Origin: Bacteroidales bacterium
GTDB taxonomy: Bacteria; Bacteroidota; Bacteroidia; Bacteroidales; P3
Assembly (NCBI GenBank): GCA_017559135.1
Contig: JAFYSZ010000019.1
Span: 44,576-108,575 of the forward strand
Direction: 5' to 3'
Length of the DNA stretch: 64,000 bases
Below the pieces are notes generated by a model, which saw only the letters and a list, made by a program, of their open reading frames with translations, was not told the DNA's origin and made no database searches. The translations under genes and the position numbers were made by a program. How positions within the stretch are numbered: the first letter of the stretch is position 1; the number at the start of each line of letters is the position of its first letter. This document shows, in pieces, positions 16,939 to 25,696 of this stretch.

Positions 16939-17949
16939 ATGAAAAAAGCAATTTATTTACTAAGCTTACTATCGCTAATAGCGGTAGGTTGTTCAAAAAA
17001 AGAAGCAACAGAAAATCAAAAAAAGACTACTGACGTATTCAGAGTTAAGACAGAACAAGCTCAAAGCCAAGAAATAGATAGAATTTACGAATTTTCCACA
17101 ACCGTAGATGCCGCAGTGAAGAACTATATCTCCTCAGCAGGAGGAACAAGAATAGAACAAATATTCGTAGAAGTTGGAGACGTTGTAAGAAAAGGTCAAC
17201 AATTAGTGAAAATGGAAAGCACACAACTTGCAACTACTCTTGCACAATTAGAAAACCTTAAAATAGAATTAGAAAGAGTAAAAGCACTTTATCAATCCGG
17301 TGGAGTGAGCAAGCAACAACTTGATCAAATGCAAACACAATATGATGTAGCAAAGAAAAGTGCAGACAACCTAAAAGACAATATTTATCTTACCTCTCCA
17401 ATCAACGGAATAGTTACCGCAAGAAACTTTGATAACGGAGACGTTTCTGCAACACAACCAATTCTTCAAGTAATGCAAATCAACCCTGTAAAACTTAAAA
17501 TCAATATTCCTGAAAGTTTCTATAACAGTGTAAAGAAAGGAATGCAAGTTACAGCAAAAACAGAAATATTTGGTGAAGAAGAATTTTTAGGCACAATATC
17601 TTTAATCTACCCAACAATCGATCCGCTTACACGTACCTTCACTTGCGAAGTAAAAGTAAACAATGCAAACTCTAAACTTAAACCAGGAATGTTTGGACGA
17701 GTAGAATTAAACCTTGGAAAAGCCTCTACAATTATGGTTTCAGACAAAGCAATCGTTAAACAATCAGGATCAAACGACAAATACGTGTTTATTGAAAAGA
17801 ATGGCACAGTTGAATATCGTAAAGTACAATTAGGAAGAAGACTTGAAGACAAAATAGAGGTAATTAGTGGAGTTGAAAACGGAGAAAACGTTGTTATCAC
17901 AGGTCAATCTAAACTAATGGACGGAACAAAAGTAGAAGTTATAAAATAA
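16939..17949 (+). CDS. RND efflux periplasmic adaptor lipoprotein
   Basis: The 336-residue protein has a lipoprotein signal (LIAVGC, Cys18). A lipoyl/barrel-sandwich domain ('IEQIFVEVGDVVRKGQQLVKM', about 74-94) is followed by a short helical hairpin, the returning half 'TSPINGIVTARNFDNGDV', and a beta-barrel and membrane-proximal domain with 'LKPGMFGRVELNLG'. This order defines the membrane fusion protein family (AcrA-like), which links the TolC duct and the RND pump encoded on either side. Confidence 0.93.
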   Translation: MKKAIYLLSLLSLIAVGCSKKEATENQKKTTDVFRVKTEQAQSQEIDRIYEFSTTVDAAVKNYISSAGGTRIEQIFVEVGDVVRKGQQLVKMESTQLATTLAQLENLKIELERVKALYQSGGVSKQQLDQMQTQYDVAKKSADNLKDNIYLTSPINGIVTARNFDNGDVSATQPILQVMQINPVKLKINIPESFYNSVKKGMQVTAKTEIFGEEEFLGTISLIYPTIDPLTRTFTCEVKVNNANSKLKPGMFGRVELNLGKASTIMVSDKAIVKQSGSNDKYVFIEKNGTVEYRKVQLGRRLEDKIEVISGVENGENVVITGQSKLMDGTKVEVIK

Positions 17950-17976
17950 TAACACAATAAAAAGGAATAAAACGAT

Positions 17977-20900
17977 ATGAAAATATACGAAACCTCCGTC
18001 AAAAGACCGATAACCACCTCATTGATATTTGTGGCAATAATAGTCTTGGGATTATTTTCTTTAAGTAAATTACCAATTGACCAAATGCCAGAAATAGAAA
18101 TGAATCAGGCATACGTTATCGTGTCATATCCGGGAGCAAGTGCCGAAGACGTTGAAAACAACGTAACAAAAATAATGGAAAGCGCTCTAAGTACTGTCAG
18201 CGATCTAAAAGAACTAACCTCTACCTCAAAAGAAAACACAGCGATTATAGGTTGTGAATTTAATTGGGGTATAGATATTGACGGTGCTGTAAACGATATG
18301 CGAGATAAAATAGAGATGGTAAAACAGGCATTGCCAGATGGCTGTTCCAATCCTATGATTCTTAAAATTTCTACCGACATGATGCCGATTGCAATCTTGT
18401 CTGCAACTTCAAAAGAAAGCACTGCTGCACTCTATAAGATATTAGATGACGCTGTTGCTAACCCTTTGAACCGTATAAACGGCGTTGGCTCGGTTTCAAT
18501 CTCAGGTGCACCGCAAAGAGAGATTGTTGTAAATTGCGATCCTAATAAATTAGAAGCCTACAACCTTACAGTAGAACAAATAGGCTCTGCCGTTGCAACC
18601 GAAAACGTTAATACACCCGGCGGAAGCATTGACGTAGGCTCAGAAACCTATTCTTTGCGTATAGAAGGTGAAATAAAAGAAAGTGAACTCTTAAATAACA
18701 TAGTAGTAGCCAACTACAACGGAAAACCAATCTTTCTTAGAGACATAGCATACGTAAGCGACACAATCCAAGAAAAAGCACAAGAAAGTTTTGTCAATGG
18801 AGTAAAAGGTGCAACCATTGTAATCCAAAAACAAACAGGAGCAAACTCTGTGGAAGTAATGGAAAAAATTCGTGCAGAGTTGCCACAAATCAAAAAAAAT
18901 CTTCCAAAAGACATACATTTAGAAGAAGTAATGAACACAACCGACAATATTGAGAACTCAATCAATTCTTTGGTTGAGACATTCGTTCTTGCCTGTTTGT
19001 TTGTCGTGATAGTCGTTCTTTTCTTCCTTGGAGAATGGAGAGCAACCATTATTATTATGGTAACAATCCCTGTTGCCCTAATATCAGCCTTTATTTACTT
19101 ATTGATAACCGGCAATACAATCAACATTATCTCTATGTCTGCCCTCTCAATCGCCTTAGGTATGGTGGTCGATGACGCAATTGTAGTCTTAGAGAACGTA
19201 ACTACTCACATAGAACGCGGAAGTAAAGCAAAAGAAGCAGCAATCTACGGAACAAATGAAGTTGCCGTTGCCGTAATAGCAACAACCCTTACCCTACTTG
19301 CAGTATTCTTCCCATTCACTATGATGGGTGGTATGGCAGGTATTATGTTCAAGCAATTAGGTTGGATGATTTGTATCATAATGATAGTATCTACAGCCTC
19401 AGCTCTTACACTTACTCCAATGATGTGTTCTTTGATGCTAAAAAGAGAAAAAGACAAAAAACACAACAAAACATTTAGAAAAATATACTCTCCAATCAAA
19501 AGAGGATTAGACAAACTTGACGTATTATACGAAAGACTTTTAACTTGGGCAGTAAGACACAAACTAATCACATTCTTAATTGCTTGCGGAGTATTTGTCG
19601 TTACATTAGTTATGGCAGGCAGATTAGGCTCGGAATTCATACCTGCATCAGACAACGGACAGATAACAGGAAATATTGAACTGCCAGCAGGAGCAAATGT
19701 AGATAGAGCAAAAGAAATTGCAACAAGATTAGAAAAAGCAATCGACAAAAACATTCCAGAAAAGAAAACATTTACATATACAGTCGGCACTCCGTCAGAT
19801 GATGACAACAACTCCTTTGCTATGATGAATGCTTCGGGAAGTAACTACATTTCTTTCCGACTAAGACTAAAAGACTTAGAAGAAAGAGATAGAGATATGT
19901 TCACCGTAGCCGAACAACTAAGAAAAGAAATCGGCTCATACACCGAAGTAGATAAATTCTCTGTATCAGCAGGAGGCGGTGGCGGAATGACATCTGGTAG
20001 TACTGTTGATGTAGAAATCTTCGGTTACAACTTTGAAGTAACAGAAAAAATTGCCGATTCTGTAAAAGCAGCAATGGAACGCTTAGAAGGATTCAAAGAC
20101 GTAAGAATTGACCGCGAAGATTACAAACCTCAATTCCAAATAGAATTTGATAGAGAAAAATTAGCATTAAACGGCTTAAACGTAGCAACCGCTTCTTCAT
20201 TTGTTCGTAACAGAATGAACGGTATGACAGCCTCTATCTTCCGTGAAGACGGAGAAGAATACAAAATAAAGATAAGAAACGACCGTGCACACCGTCAATC
20301 AATCGAAGATATTGAGAATATCTTAATCTACAACACACAAGGAAAAGCAATAAGACTTTCAGAAGTAGCAGAAGTTGTAGAACGTCAAGCACCACCTTCA
20401 ATAAAACGTCAAGACAGAGAAAGAGTTGTCAAAGTAACTGCCACACTTTACGGAACAACCCTTGACGTTGCTGTTGCAGGAATACAAGGCGAAATCGACA
20501 AAATGGACATTCCTGTTGAAATAGGAACAAAAATCGGAGGTTCATTTGAAGATCAACAAGAATCCTTTGGCGATATGGGATTACTATTAGTCCTAATCCT
20601 ACTATTAGTCTATATAGTAATGGCAGCACAGTTTGAATCCCTACGCTATCCATTCATTATAATGTTCTCAGTGCCTTTCGCATTCGTAGGATTGATACTT
20701 TCACTCTTCATAACAGGCGAAACCCTCAACCTAATGAGTCTTATCGGAGGAGTAATGCTTGTGGGAATCGTAGTAAAGAACGGAATCGTGCTTGTGGACT
20801 ACATAAACCTAAACAGAGAAAGAGGAATGGGAATTAGTCAAGCCGTAATCTCAGGAGGAAAATCAAGATTACGTCCCGTACTGATGACTTCGGCAACCAC

Positions 20901-21114
20901 AATTCTTGGTATGGTGCCAATGGCAATGGGAATTGGAGAAGGAAGTGAGCTTTGGCAACCAATGGGTATAGCAATCGTAGGAGGATTGACCGTTTCCACA
21001 CTCGTTACCCTTGTAATCATTCCAACAGTCTATGGTTGGTTTGCATCAAGAGAAGTAAAATCTTACAGAAAGAAACACTCATTACATTTAAGTCGTAGAA
21101 CCGTAAAAGAATAA
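17977..21114 (+). CDS. RND-family multidrug/proton antiporter (AcrB-like)
   Basis: The 1045-residue length and 12 predicted helices match the HAE1 class of RND pumps. The start 'YETSVKRPITTSLIFVAIIVLGLFSL' is typical. The proton-relay Asp pair is at 399-400 ('GMVVDDAIVVLENV'), the partner region is 'LVGIVVKNGIVLVDYINLNRERG', and two large periplasmic porter regions lie between helices 1-2 and 7-8. It would export hydrophobic compounds using the proton gradient together with the adaptor and TolC partner upstream. The substrate cannot be read. Confidence 0.95.
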   Translation: MKIYETSVKRPITTSLIFVAIIVLGLFSLSKLPIDQMPEIEMNQAYVIVSYPGASAEDVENNVTKIMESALSTVSDLKELTSTSKENTAIIGCEFNWGIDIDGAVNDMRDKIEMVKQALPDGCSNPMILKISTDMMPIAILSATSKESTAALYKILDDAVANPLNRINGVGSVSISGAPQREIVVNCDPNKLEAYNLTVEQIGSAVATENVNTPGGSIDVGSETYSLRIEGEIKESELLNNIVVANYNGKPIFLRDIAYVSDTIQEKAQESFVNGVKGATIVIQKQTGANSVEVMEKIRAELPQIKKNLPKDIHLEEVMNTTDNIENSINSLVETFVLACLFVVIVVLFFLGEWRATIIIMVTIPVALISAFIYLLITGNTINIISMSALSIALGMVVDDAIVVLENVTTHIERGSKAKEAAIYGTNEVAVAVIATTLTLLAVFFPFTMMGGMAGIMFKQLGWMICIIMIVSTASALTLTPMMCSLMLKREKDKKHNKTFRKIYSPIKRGLDKLDVLYERLLTWAVRHKLITFLIACGVFVVTLVMAGRLGSEFIPASDNGQITGNIELPAGANVDRAKEIATRLEKAIDKNIPEKKTFTYTVGTPSDDDNNSFAMMNASGSNYISFRLRLKDLEERDRDMFTVAEQLRKEIGSYTEVDKFSVSAGGGGGMTSGSTVDVEIFGYNFEVTEKIADSVKAAMERLEGFKDVRIDREDYKPQFQIEFDREKLALNGLNVATASSFVRNRMNGMTASIFREDGEEYKIKIRNDRAHRQSIEDIENILIYNTQGKAIRLSEVAEVVERQAPPSIKRQDRERVVKVTATLYGTTLDVAVAGIQGEIDKMDIPVEIGTKIGGSFEDQQESFGDMGLLLVLILLLVYIVMAAQFESLRYPFIIMFSVPFAFVGLILSLFITGETLNLMSLIGGVMLVGIVVKNGIVLVDYINLNRERGMGISQAVISGGKSRLRPVLMTSATTILGMVPMAMGIGEGSELWQPMGIAIVGGLTVSTLVTLVIIPTVYGWFASREVKSYRKKHSLHLSRRTVKE

Positions 21115-21118
21115 GAAG

Positions 21119-21409
21119 ATGAAAGCAGCATTTATAGCATATAACCAAGCCCACGTGCAAGACATAGAAGACATACTTCATCAATTATCAATCAGAGGCT
21201 ACACACGTTGGCAAGACATTCAAGGAAGAGGTACAAAAACGGGAGAACCACACTTAGGTTCTCACGCTTGGCCAGCAAAAAACATGGCAACACTTTGCAT
21301 AGTTGATGACAACATTGCCCCCATCCTTAAAAAAAGAATACAAGCCTTAGACAACTCGGCACCCGAACAAGGACTGAGGATATTCTTTTGGGAAGCAATA
21401 GACGTATAA
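21119..21409 (+). CDS. Small PII-like protein associated with the RND operon
   Basis: The 96-residue protein starts four bases after the RND pump and belongs to the same operon. It shows a beta-alpha-beta pattern: 'KAAFIAYNQAHVQDIEDILHQL', a Gly-rich loop 'QGRGTKTGEPHLGSHAW', then 'MATLCIVDDNIAPILKKRIQAL' and 'GLRIFFWEAIDV'. This resembles small PII-like ferredoxin-fold proteins found beside efflux pumps, where they may sense a metal or nucleotide; the family call is tentative. The last 64 bases are repeated at 23122-23185, across an inserted block. Confidence 0.7.
   Translation: MKAAFIAYNQAHVQDIEDILHQLSIRGYTRWQDIQGRGTKTGEPHLGSHAWPAKNMATLCIVDDNIAPILKKRIQALDNSAPEQGLRIFFWEAIDV
21346..21409 (+). 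repeat. 64-bp direct repeat, left copy (3' end of the PII-like gene)
   Basis: The final 21 codons plus stop of the PII-like gene recur at 23122-23185 with 62 of 64 bases identical. Both differences are third-position and synonymous (AGG/AGA for Arg, ATA/ATT for Ile). The repeats bracket a 1.7-kb block. Confidence 0.9.
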
Positions 21410-21438
21410 CAAAGAAAAAAACAAATAAAACAAAAAAA

Positions 21439-21472
21439 ATCATATCCTATTTTGCAGGATATGATTTTTTTT
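21439..21472 (+). terminator. Terminator of the RND efflux operon
   Basis: AATCATATCCT at 21439-21449 pairs with AGGATATGATT at 21456-21466, followed by eight T residues. Confidence 0.85.
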
Positions 21473-21491
21473 ATCTTTAAACTTAAACATC

Positions 21492-21553
21492 ATGAAGAGA
21501 ATAATCTTTTTAGCATTTTCTCATTAGTTATGATAAGCACAAACGCCTTTTCA
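21492..21553 (+). pseudogene. Possible remnant of a secreted-protein gene start
   Basis: An ATG at 21492 begins MKRIIFLAFS, a typical signal-peptide start, then hits a stop after His11. A one-base frame change continues the pattern as LVMISTNAFSC. The remainder runs into the end of the disrupted ATPase gene, so this may be the decayed 5' tip of a secreted or lipoprotein gene cut off at the edge of the inserted block. Chance similarity cannot be excluded for so short a stretch. Confidence 0.3.
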
Positions 21554-22966
21554 TGTAAACAAATCGTCTAAGGTTATTTCGCTTTGTATCATTCCCGAAT
21601 GAGAATTTTGTCGTAATCCATAGGTTGTTACCATTGTCAAGTGTACTGCTTTACGCGTATTGGTAGATTCTATAAAGATAGCTTTTTTATTTCTTAGTTT
21701 TTGTTCATATTCTGCATCAATTGCAAACTCTGAAAGAGAGAATTTCATTTCACAGATATTTATAACTTGATCATTGCGATCTATTATTAAGTCTATTTGT
21801 ACTCCTTCGCTATTTTCATCTGCATTTTTACACCAAGAGTAAACATTTGTCAATACTCCCGCTATACCAAGTCCCACTTTTATTTGTTGAATGTGTGTCA
21901 TACATAGGCGTTCAAACGCTAATCCACTCCACACTCTATGAATTGGAGATTCGGTTGATACAGACCAAAAATTTTTGTCATTGTTATTGTTTTGTTGAAT
22001 AAACTTAAAGTAAAACAATGTGTAGTTATCTATAAGCTGATAAATAATTTCTTTACTTTTTTTGCCGAAAGTGTTGTATTTATGTATAAATCCACAATAT
22101 TCTAATTCATCAAGCACTTTTGTTAATGCACCATTGCTTTGTGTATTAGTTGCTTCTATTATTTCCCCTCGTGTCATTCCAATTTTCTTTTTCGCAAGAG
22201 CTGTAACTATATTTATATATAATTCTGGGGATTTAAAGAGTGAGGCATATAATTGATTAAATTCATTTGCAAGTTTACCATTTTTTGCAAAGAACATCTT
22301 GTCTATGTTTTGAGAAAGACTTATTCCTTTTTCAAGTAAGCTCCAATAGAAAGGTATTCCTCCTAATATCATATAGCATTCTGCTATTTGATGTCTATTT
22401 ATTTCGATTCCTTTACTCTGAATAAACATTTCGCATTCTCCTAAGGTGAAAGGCTGTAATGCAATGCGTTGTGTTACTCGATTATGCAAGCCTCCATGGT
22501 CATTTATCACTTTATTGATAATCCAAGATGTTGCTGAGCCACATATAATAAGCACTATATCTTTTCTTGCTGATGCCCAACCATTCCAAAAGTGTTCAAA
22601 TGCAGATATAAAGTTTGAACGCGCGGTATCCATCCAAGGTAATTCATCAAGAAAGACTATTTTTCTTTTATCCATTGAGTTCTTTAATAAGTGCGAAAGC
22701 AGACTAAATGCTTCTAACCAAGTCTTTGGTATTGGGCAATCGTCATATCCTGCATCACGGAGCGATATTGCAAAACTAAATAATTGGTCTTTGGTGCTAC
22801 CTTTGGCTAATCCTGTGTGTTGAAAAGTGAATTTGTAATTAAACGTCTCTCTTATAAGATAGGTTTTACCAACACGCCTACGACCATAAACAGCTATCAA
22901 TTCAGAACTATCTGATTGTGCTGCTGAAATTAGTATTTTTTATTCTTCTTTTCTTCCAATTATCAT
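21551..22966 (-). pseudogene. AAA ATPase with PD-(D/E)XK-like C-terminus, broken by an early stop codon
   Basis: The family's usual start, MIIGRKEE, is encoded at 22966-22943, but codon 9 is TAA (22942-22940) where relatives usually carry Gln (CAA). The same frame then stays open for about 460 more codons. It shows the P-loop 'VYGRRRVGKTYLI', Walker B 'KIVFLDELPW', sensor 'LIICGSATSW', a winged-helix region (about 250-300 of the open part) and a DUF234-like end with 'QIDLIIDR...ICEMKFS', the D-ExK pattern of PD-(D/E)XK nucleases. The first usable later start would be TTG at 22900, leaving 449 residues with the P-loop intact, so activity is not excluded. The gene lies in a block bounded by a 64-bp repeat. 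Confidence 0.8.
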
Positions 22967-23016
22967 AATTTAGAGTATTTATCAGTGCAGATATAGTACA
23001 AAAATTTAGTTTATTC

Positions 23017-23049
23017 AGCCAAATGTAACAAAAAAAGCAAGATTTGGCT
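23017..23049 (-). promoter_or_regulatory. Inverted repeat over the ATPase promoter
   Basis: AGCCAAAT at 23017-23024 and ATTTGGCT at 23042-23049 form an inverted repeat. The left arm overlaps a minus-strand -7 box, TACATTTG (plus 23020-23027), about 50 bp before the original ATPase start. This looks like an operator. The rest of the gap up to the 64-bp repeat shows nothing else I can support. Confidence 0.45.
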
Positions 23050-23121
23050 AAATATAACGCATTTTGTGTTGATTTTCTTGTTTTATGGAATTATAATACT
23101 CCACCATAATTCAGACAAAAT

Positions 23122-23185
23122 CTTAGACAACTCGGCACCCGAACAAGGACTGAGAATTTTCTTTTGGGAAGCAATAGACGTATAA
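23122..23185 (+). pseudogene. 64-bp direct repeat, right copy: detached 3' end of the PII-like gene
   Basis: The copy encodes the same last 21 residues and stop as the PII-like gene at 21119-21409, with two synonymous changes, but has no start or upstream part. It marks the right border of the block carrying the broken ATPase gene. A terminator of the usual operon-end form follows it directly, as would be expected if this was the original end of the RND operon. Confidence 0.85.
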
Positions 23186-23197
23186 AATAAAAGCCCA

Positions 23198-23245
23198 AAA
23201 TAAAACAAAGAAATAATTTAATAATTCTTTGCTTTATTTTTTTAT
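23198..23245 (+). terminator. Terminator after the detached gene end
   Basis: AAATAAAACAAAGAA pairs imperfectly with TTCTTTGCTTTATTT around a 12-base A/T loop and is followed by T residues. Very similar sequence recurs at 24430-24505 after the next gene. Confidence 0.6.
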
Positions 23246-23260
23246 TCAAAGAAATATTTC

Positions 23261-23268
23261 TATCTTTG
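23261..23268 (+). promoter_or_regulatory. -7 box of the T9SS cargo gene
   Basis: TATCTTTG fits TAnnTTTG and lies 28 bp before the start codon; no good -33 box is seen at the expected distance. Confidence 0.5.
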
Positions 23269-23296
23269 TGGCGTCTAACCATAAAATATTAGCGTT

Positions 23297-24409
23297 ATGA
23301 AAAAATCAGTATTTATTTTAGTGGCAGTTTTAGCGAGTGTTTTCTCGTATTTACAAGCACAAGATACAATAATGTTACAAAATATATACCCTTATCTTGT
23401 GATAGATACAATAAATAAAACACATATTTATCCGGAAGTTATGAATCCGAGCGTTTGTTATGATGAAGGACCTAATGATCCTCTTATAATTAACAGTGGT
23501 ATGGCGGCGCAATTAAATAGATTAGCTTGTGAAAATAAATCATTAAAAGCCGCTGCACAAGGATTTATGTTTGATGATACAACAGCAATAGATGGTATTT
23601 TAGGTTGGACAGGAGTTGTGTCGCTTTATACGCCTTCGAATGTAGGTTTTAAGTTGGGAATAATGGATGAAAACCTTAATGTTATTTATCAGAACGATTA
23701 TGTGTTTGATGTTTCAAATATTCCATCCTCTCTCATAACTTATAATTATATTCCTTTTGATAGTGTATTGCACTTAAATGGTTTTAATTATGTTTTTGTA
23801 GAATGGCCAGATAGTGCTTGTGTTGGAGGTACTTTTTATGCAGGAGGAGGACAATATCAAGATGATTATGCAGTATTTTCTTTGGCTGCAAACAAAGAAG
23901 ATTATATGGGAGGATTATATGATCCAGATTTTTGCATTGCTTGTAATGTAAAATATCCACCTTTATTTAAATGGTATGGAGATAATTATTGGGTGGATTT
24001 ATATTCATTAAGATGTTTAAATGATTTTGAACGATGGTGGTTTTATGGTGCTGAAAAAGATGGTGAAGAGTTTATATCAATTTATGCACCTCCTATTAAT
24101 TTTTTCCTTTATTATGATAATAATTCTCATAATGATGAAGATGAAGGAGGAAATAGTGGATTGTCTGATGTTAATGTTTCGCATCTTGTGAGCGTTTACC
24201 CAAATCCTGCAAGTGATATTGTAACAGTGCAATCGTCTTTCAAGGTAAGAGAAATAGAAATCATTAACGCCTTAGGACAAGTAGTGCTTAGAAAAGAAGG
24301 AAATCAAAACATAGAAACCATAGAGGTTAATTCGCTTGAAAAAGGCACTTACATCGTAAGAATAAAAACTTGGCGAGGATTTGCAAACAAAAAGTTAGTG
24401 ATAAAATAA
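23297..24409 (+). CDS. Secreted protein with type A T9SS sorting domain
   Basis: The 370-residue protein has a signal peptide (1-21, ending LQA-Q), a unique central region of unknown function (about 25-285) rich in Asp, Tyr and Trp, and a short acidic linker. A C-terminal sorting domain of about 75 residues shows 'LVSVYPNPASDIVTVQ', 'IEIINALGQVV' and the final 'GTYIVRIKTWRGFANKKLVIK' pattern. Such domains direct export through the type IX secretion system and are removed at the surface. Related A/T-rich hairpin repeats flank the gene on both sides, as if it had been inserted together with its terminator. Confidence 0.88.
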   Translation: MKKSVFILVAVLASVFSYLQAQDTIMLQNIYPYLVIDTINKTHIYPEVMNPSVCYDEGPNDPLIINSGMAAQLNRLACENKSLKAAAQGFMFDDTTAIDGILGWTGVVSLYTPSNVGFKLGIMDENLNVIYQNDYVFDVSNIPSSLITYNYIPFDSVLHLNGFNYVFVEWPDSACVGGTFYAGGGQYQDDYAVFSLAANKEDYMGGLYDPDFCIACNVKYPPLFKWYGDNYWVDLYSLRCLNDFERWWFYGAEKDGEEFISIYAPPINFFLYYDNNSHNDEDEGGNSGLSDVNVSHLVSVYPNPASDIVTVQSSFKVREIEIINALGQVVLRKEGNQNIETIEVNSLEKGTYIVRIKTWRGFANKKLVIK

Positions 24410-24444
24410 CAAAGAGTTAGAAAAATAAATCAAAGAAATAATTT

Positions 24445-24490
24445 AATAAAGCAAAGAAATAATTTTTTAATTCTTTGCTTTATTTTTTTT
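24445..24490. terminator. Bidirectional terminator between convergent genes
   Basis: AATAAAGCAAAGAA at 24445-24458 pairs exactly with TTCTTTGCTTTATT at 24471-24484, with T runs on one side and A runs on the other. It serves the T9SS cargo gene and the convergent phosphopantetheinyl transferase gene. Confidence 0.8.
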
Positions 24491-24508
24491 ATTCAAAGAA
24501 ATATTTTT

Positions 24509-25048
24509 CTATTCTATTGTGCAAATACTAAGATAGTGTTCGCTGTTGTAATAAAGCGTGTATTTGCTATCAAAAAACTTTGATTTTTCTATTACAGAAA
24601 AGGTTTTGAAATTATTTGCTATGCCTTCGCCTGTGCATTTTACGAATGCTTCTTTTTGAGTCCATATTTTTGTGAAGGCTTCGTTGCGTTTGTCTTCTTC
24701 TATTGATAAAAGATATTCATATTCTTCTTGATGAAAGTAGCGTTTTGCTAAATTAAGGTTGCAAGTGCGTAGATTTTCAATATCTATGCCTATTTCTTTA
24801 TCATCAAGTGCTAAGGCAATGTGAGTGGAGCTATGAGATATTGAAAAATGCAAGTGAGGAAAGTTAATAAAATAAGGTTTGCCCTTTTCTTTCACCGCAA
24901 TTGTGGTGTCAAAGGACAAACCTTTTTCTTTTAAGATTGAAAGTAATTTTTGTTTCGCAAGCAAGGAAATTTGTTTTGGGCGAGAGAGTGTTTTATCTAC
25001 GCCAAAGTTCTTTTCACATTCCTCTATCTTGAAAACAAAGTACTCCAA
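24509..25048 (-). CDS. 4'-phosphopantetheinyl transferase superfamily protein
   Basis: The 179-residue protein has the Sfp/HetI-type motifs: 'HFSISHSSTHIALAL' (P1 region), 'EIGIDIENL' with the Mg-binding Asp and Glu, and 'FTKIWTQKEAFVKCTGEGI' (P3, WxxKEA). These enzymes attach phosphopantetheine from CoA to carrier proteins. It is short compared with Sfp (about 220), like the stand-alone family 2 forms. It is the last gene of the minus-strand run, 5 bases after the FKBP gene. Confidence 0.9.
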   Translation of the reverse strand: MEYFVFKIEECEKNFGVDKTLSRPKQISLLAKQKLLSILKEKGLSFDTTIAVKEKGKPYFINFPHLHFSISHSSTHIALALDDKEIGIDIENLRTCNLNLAKRYFHQEEYEYLLSIEEDKRNEAFTKIWTQKEAFVKCTGEGIANNFKTFSVIEKSKFFDSKYTLYYNSEHYLSICTIE

Positions 25049-25053
25049 TTCTA

Positions 25054-25674
25054 TTATTTAATGTCTAACAATTCTACTTCAAATATTAAAGTACTTCCAG
25101 CAGGTATTGTTCCAACGGCTTGATCTCCGTAAGCAAGGTCAGCAGGTATGAAGAATTTGTATTTGCTTCCTATGCTCATAAGTTGAACTCCTTCTGTCCA
25201 ACCTGCGATTACTTGATTCAATGGGAAAGATATTGGTTCGCCTCTTTCAACAGATGAATCGAAAACTTGACCATTTAAAAGCGTTCCGTGATAGTGTACA
25301 TGAACGGTGTCAGTTGCAGCAGGTTTTCTGCCTTCTGCTCCTTTTATTACTTGATATTGTAATCCGCTTTTTGTTTCAAATACACCTGGATTGTTTTTGT
25401 TTACTTCCATAAATGCAGCACCTTCTGCTCTTGCTTTTTTTCCTTGTTCTGCCATTTGAGCTTGTTTTTTTGCTTGCATTTCTTGTTGCCAACGCATCAT
25501 AACTTCATTCTTTTCAGTTTCAGTCAAAAGATTTTCGCTTTTTCCTGTTGCTGCTGCTTTCAAGGCTTCTACCAATACATCAATATCTATGTCGTATCCT
25601 TCTCTTTGGAAAGAAAATCCTATATCTTCTCCTATGATATAGCTGATTTTTTGTGTGTCTGTTGTTAGTTTCAT
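25054..25674 (-). CDS. FKBP-type peptidyl-prolyl isomerase
   Basis: The 206-residue protein has an N-terminal FKBP_N dimerisation helix domain (about 1-85), an Ala/Lys-rich helix, and a C-terminal FKBP domain (about 110-206). The latter shows 'VHVHYHGTLLNGQVFDSSVERGEPISFPLNQVI', 'GWTEGVQLMSIGSKYKFFIPADLAYG' and 'STLIFEVELLDI'. It has no signal peptide, so a cytoplasmic chaperone role is likely, unlike periplasmic Mip/FkpA. It lies 22 bp after the S46 peptidase gene. Confidence 0.93.
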   Translation of the reverse strand: MKLTTDTQKISYIIGEDIGFSFQREGYDIDIDVLVEALKAAATGKSENLLTETEKNEVMMRWQQEMQAKKQAQMAEQGKKARAEGAAFMEVNKNNPGVFETKSGLQYQVIKGAEGRKPAATDTVHVHYHGTLLNGQVFDSSVERGEPISFPLNQVIAGWTEGVQLMSIGSKYKFFIPADLAYGDQAVGTIPAGSTLIFEVELLDIK

Positions 25675-25696
25675 TTGTTTTAAAAATTTTTATTTG

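Noticed and set aside
22940..22942. TAA recoded as Gln in this genome
   Set aside because: TAA terminates many other genes here at the expected family lengths, so a local nonsense change is the simple reading.
21410..23121. Insertion sequence carrying the ATPase gene
   Set aside because: No transposase, no terminal inverted repeats at the borders, and the 64-bp direct repeat is far longer than a transposon target duplication.
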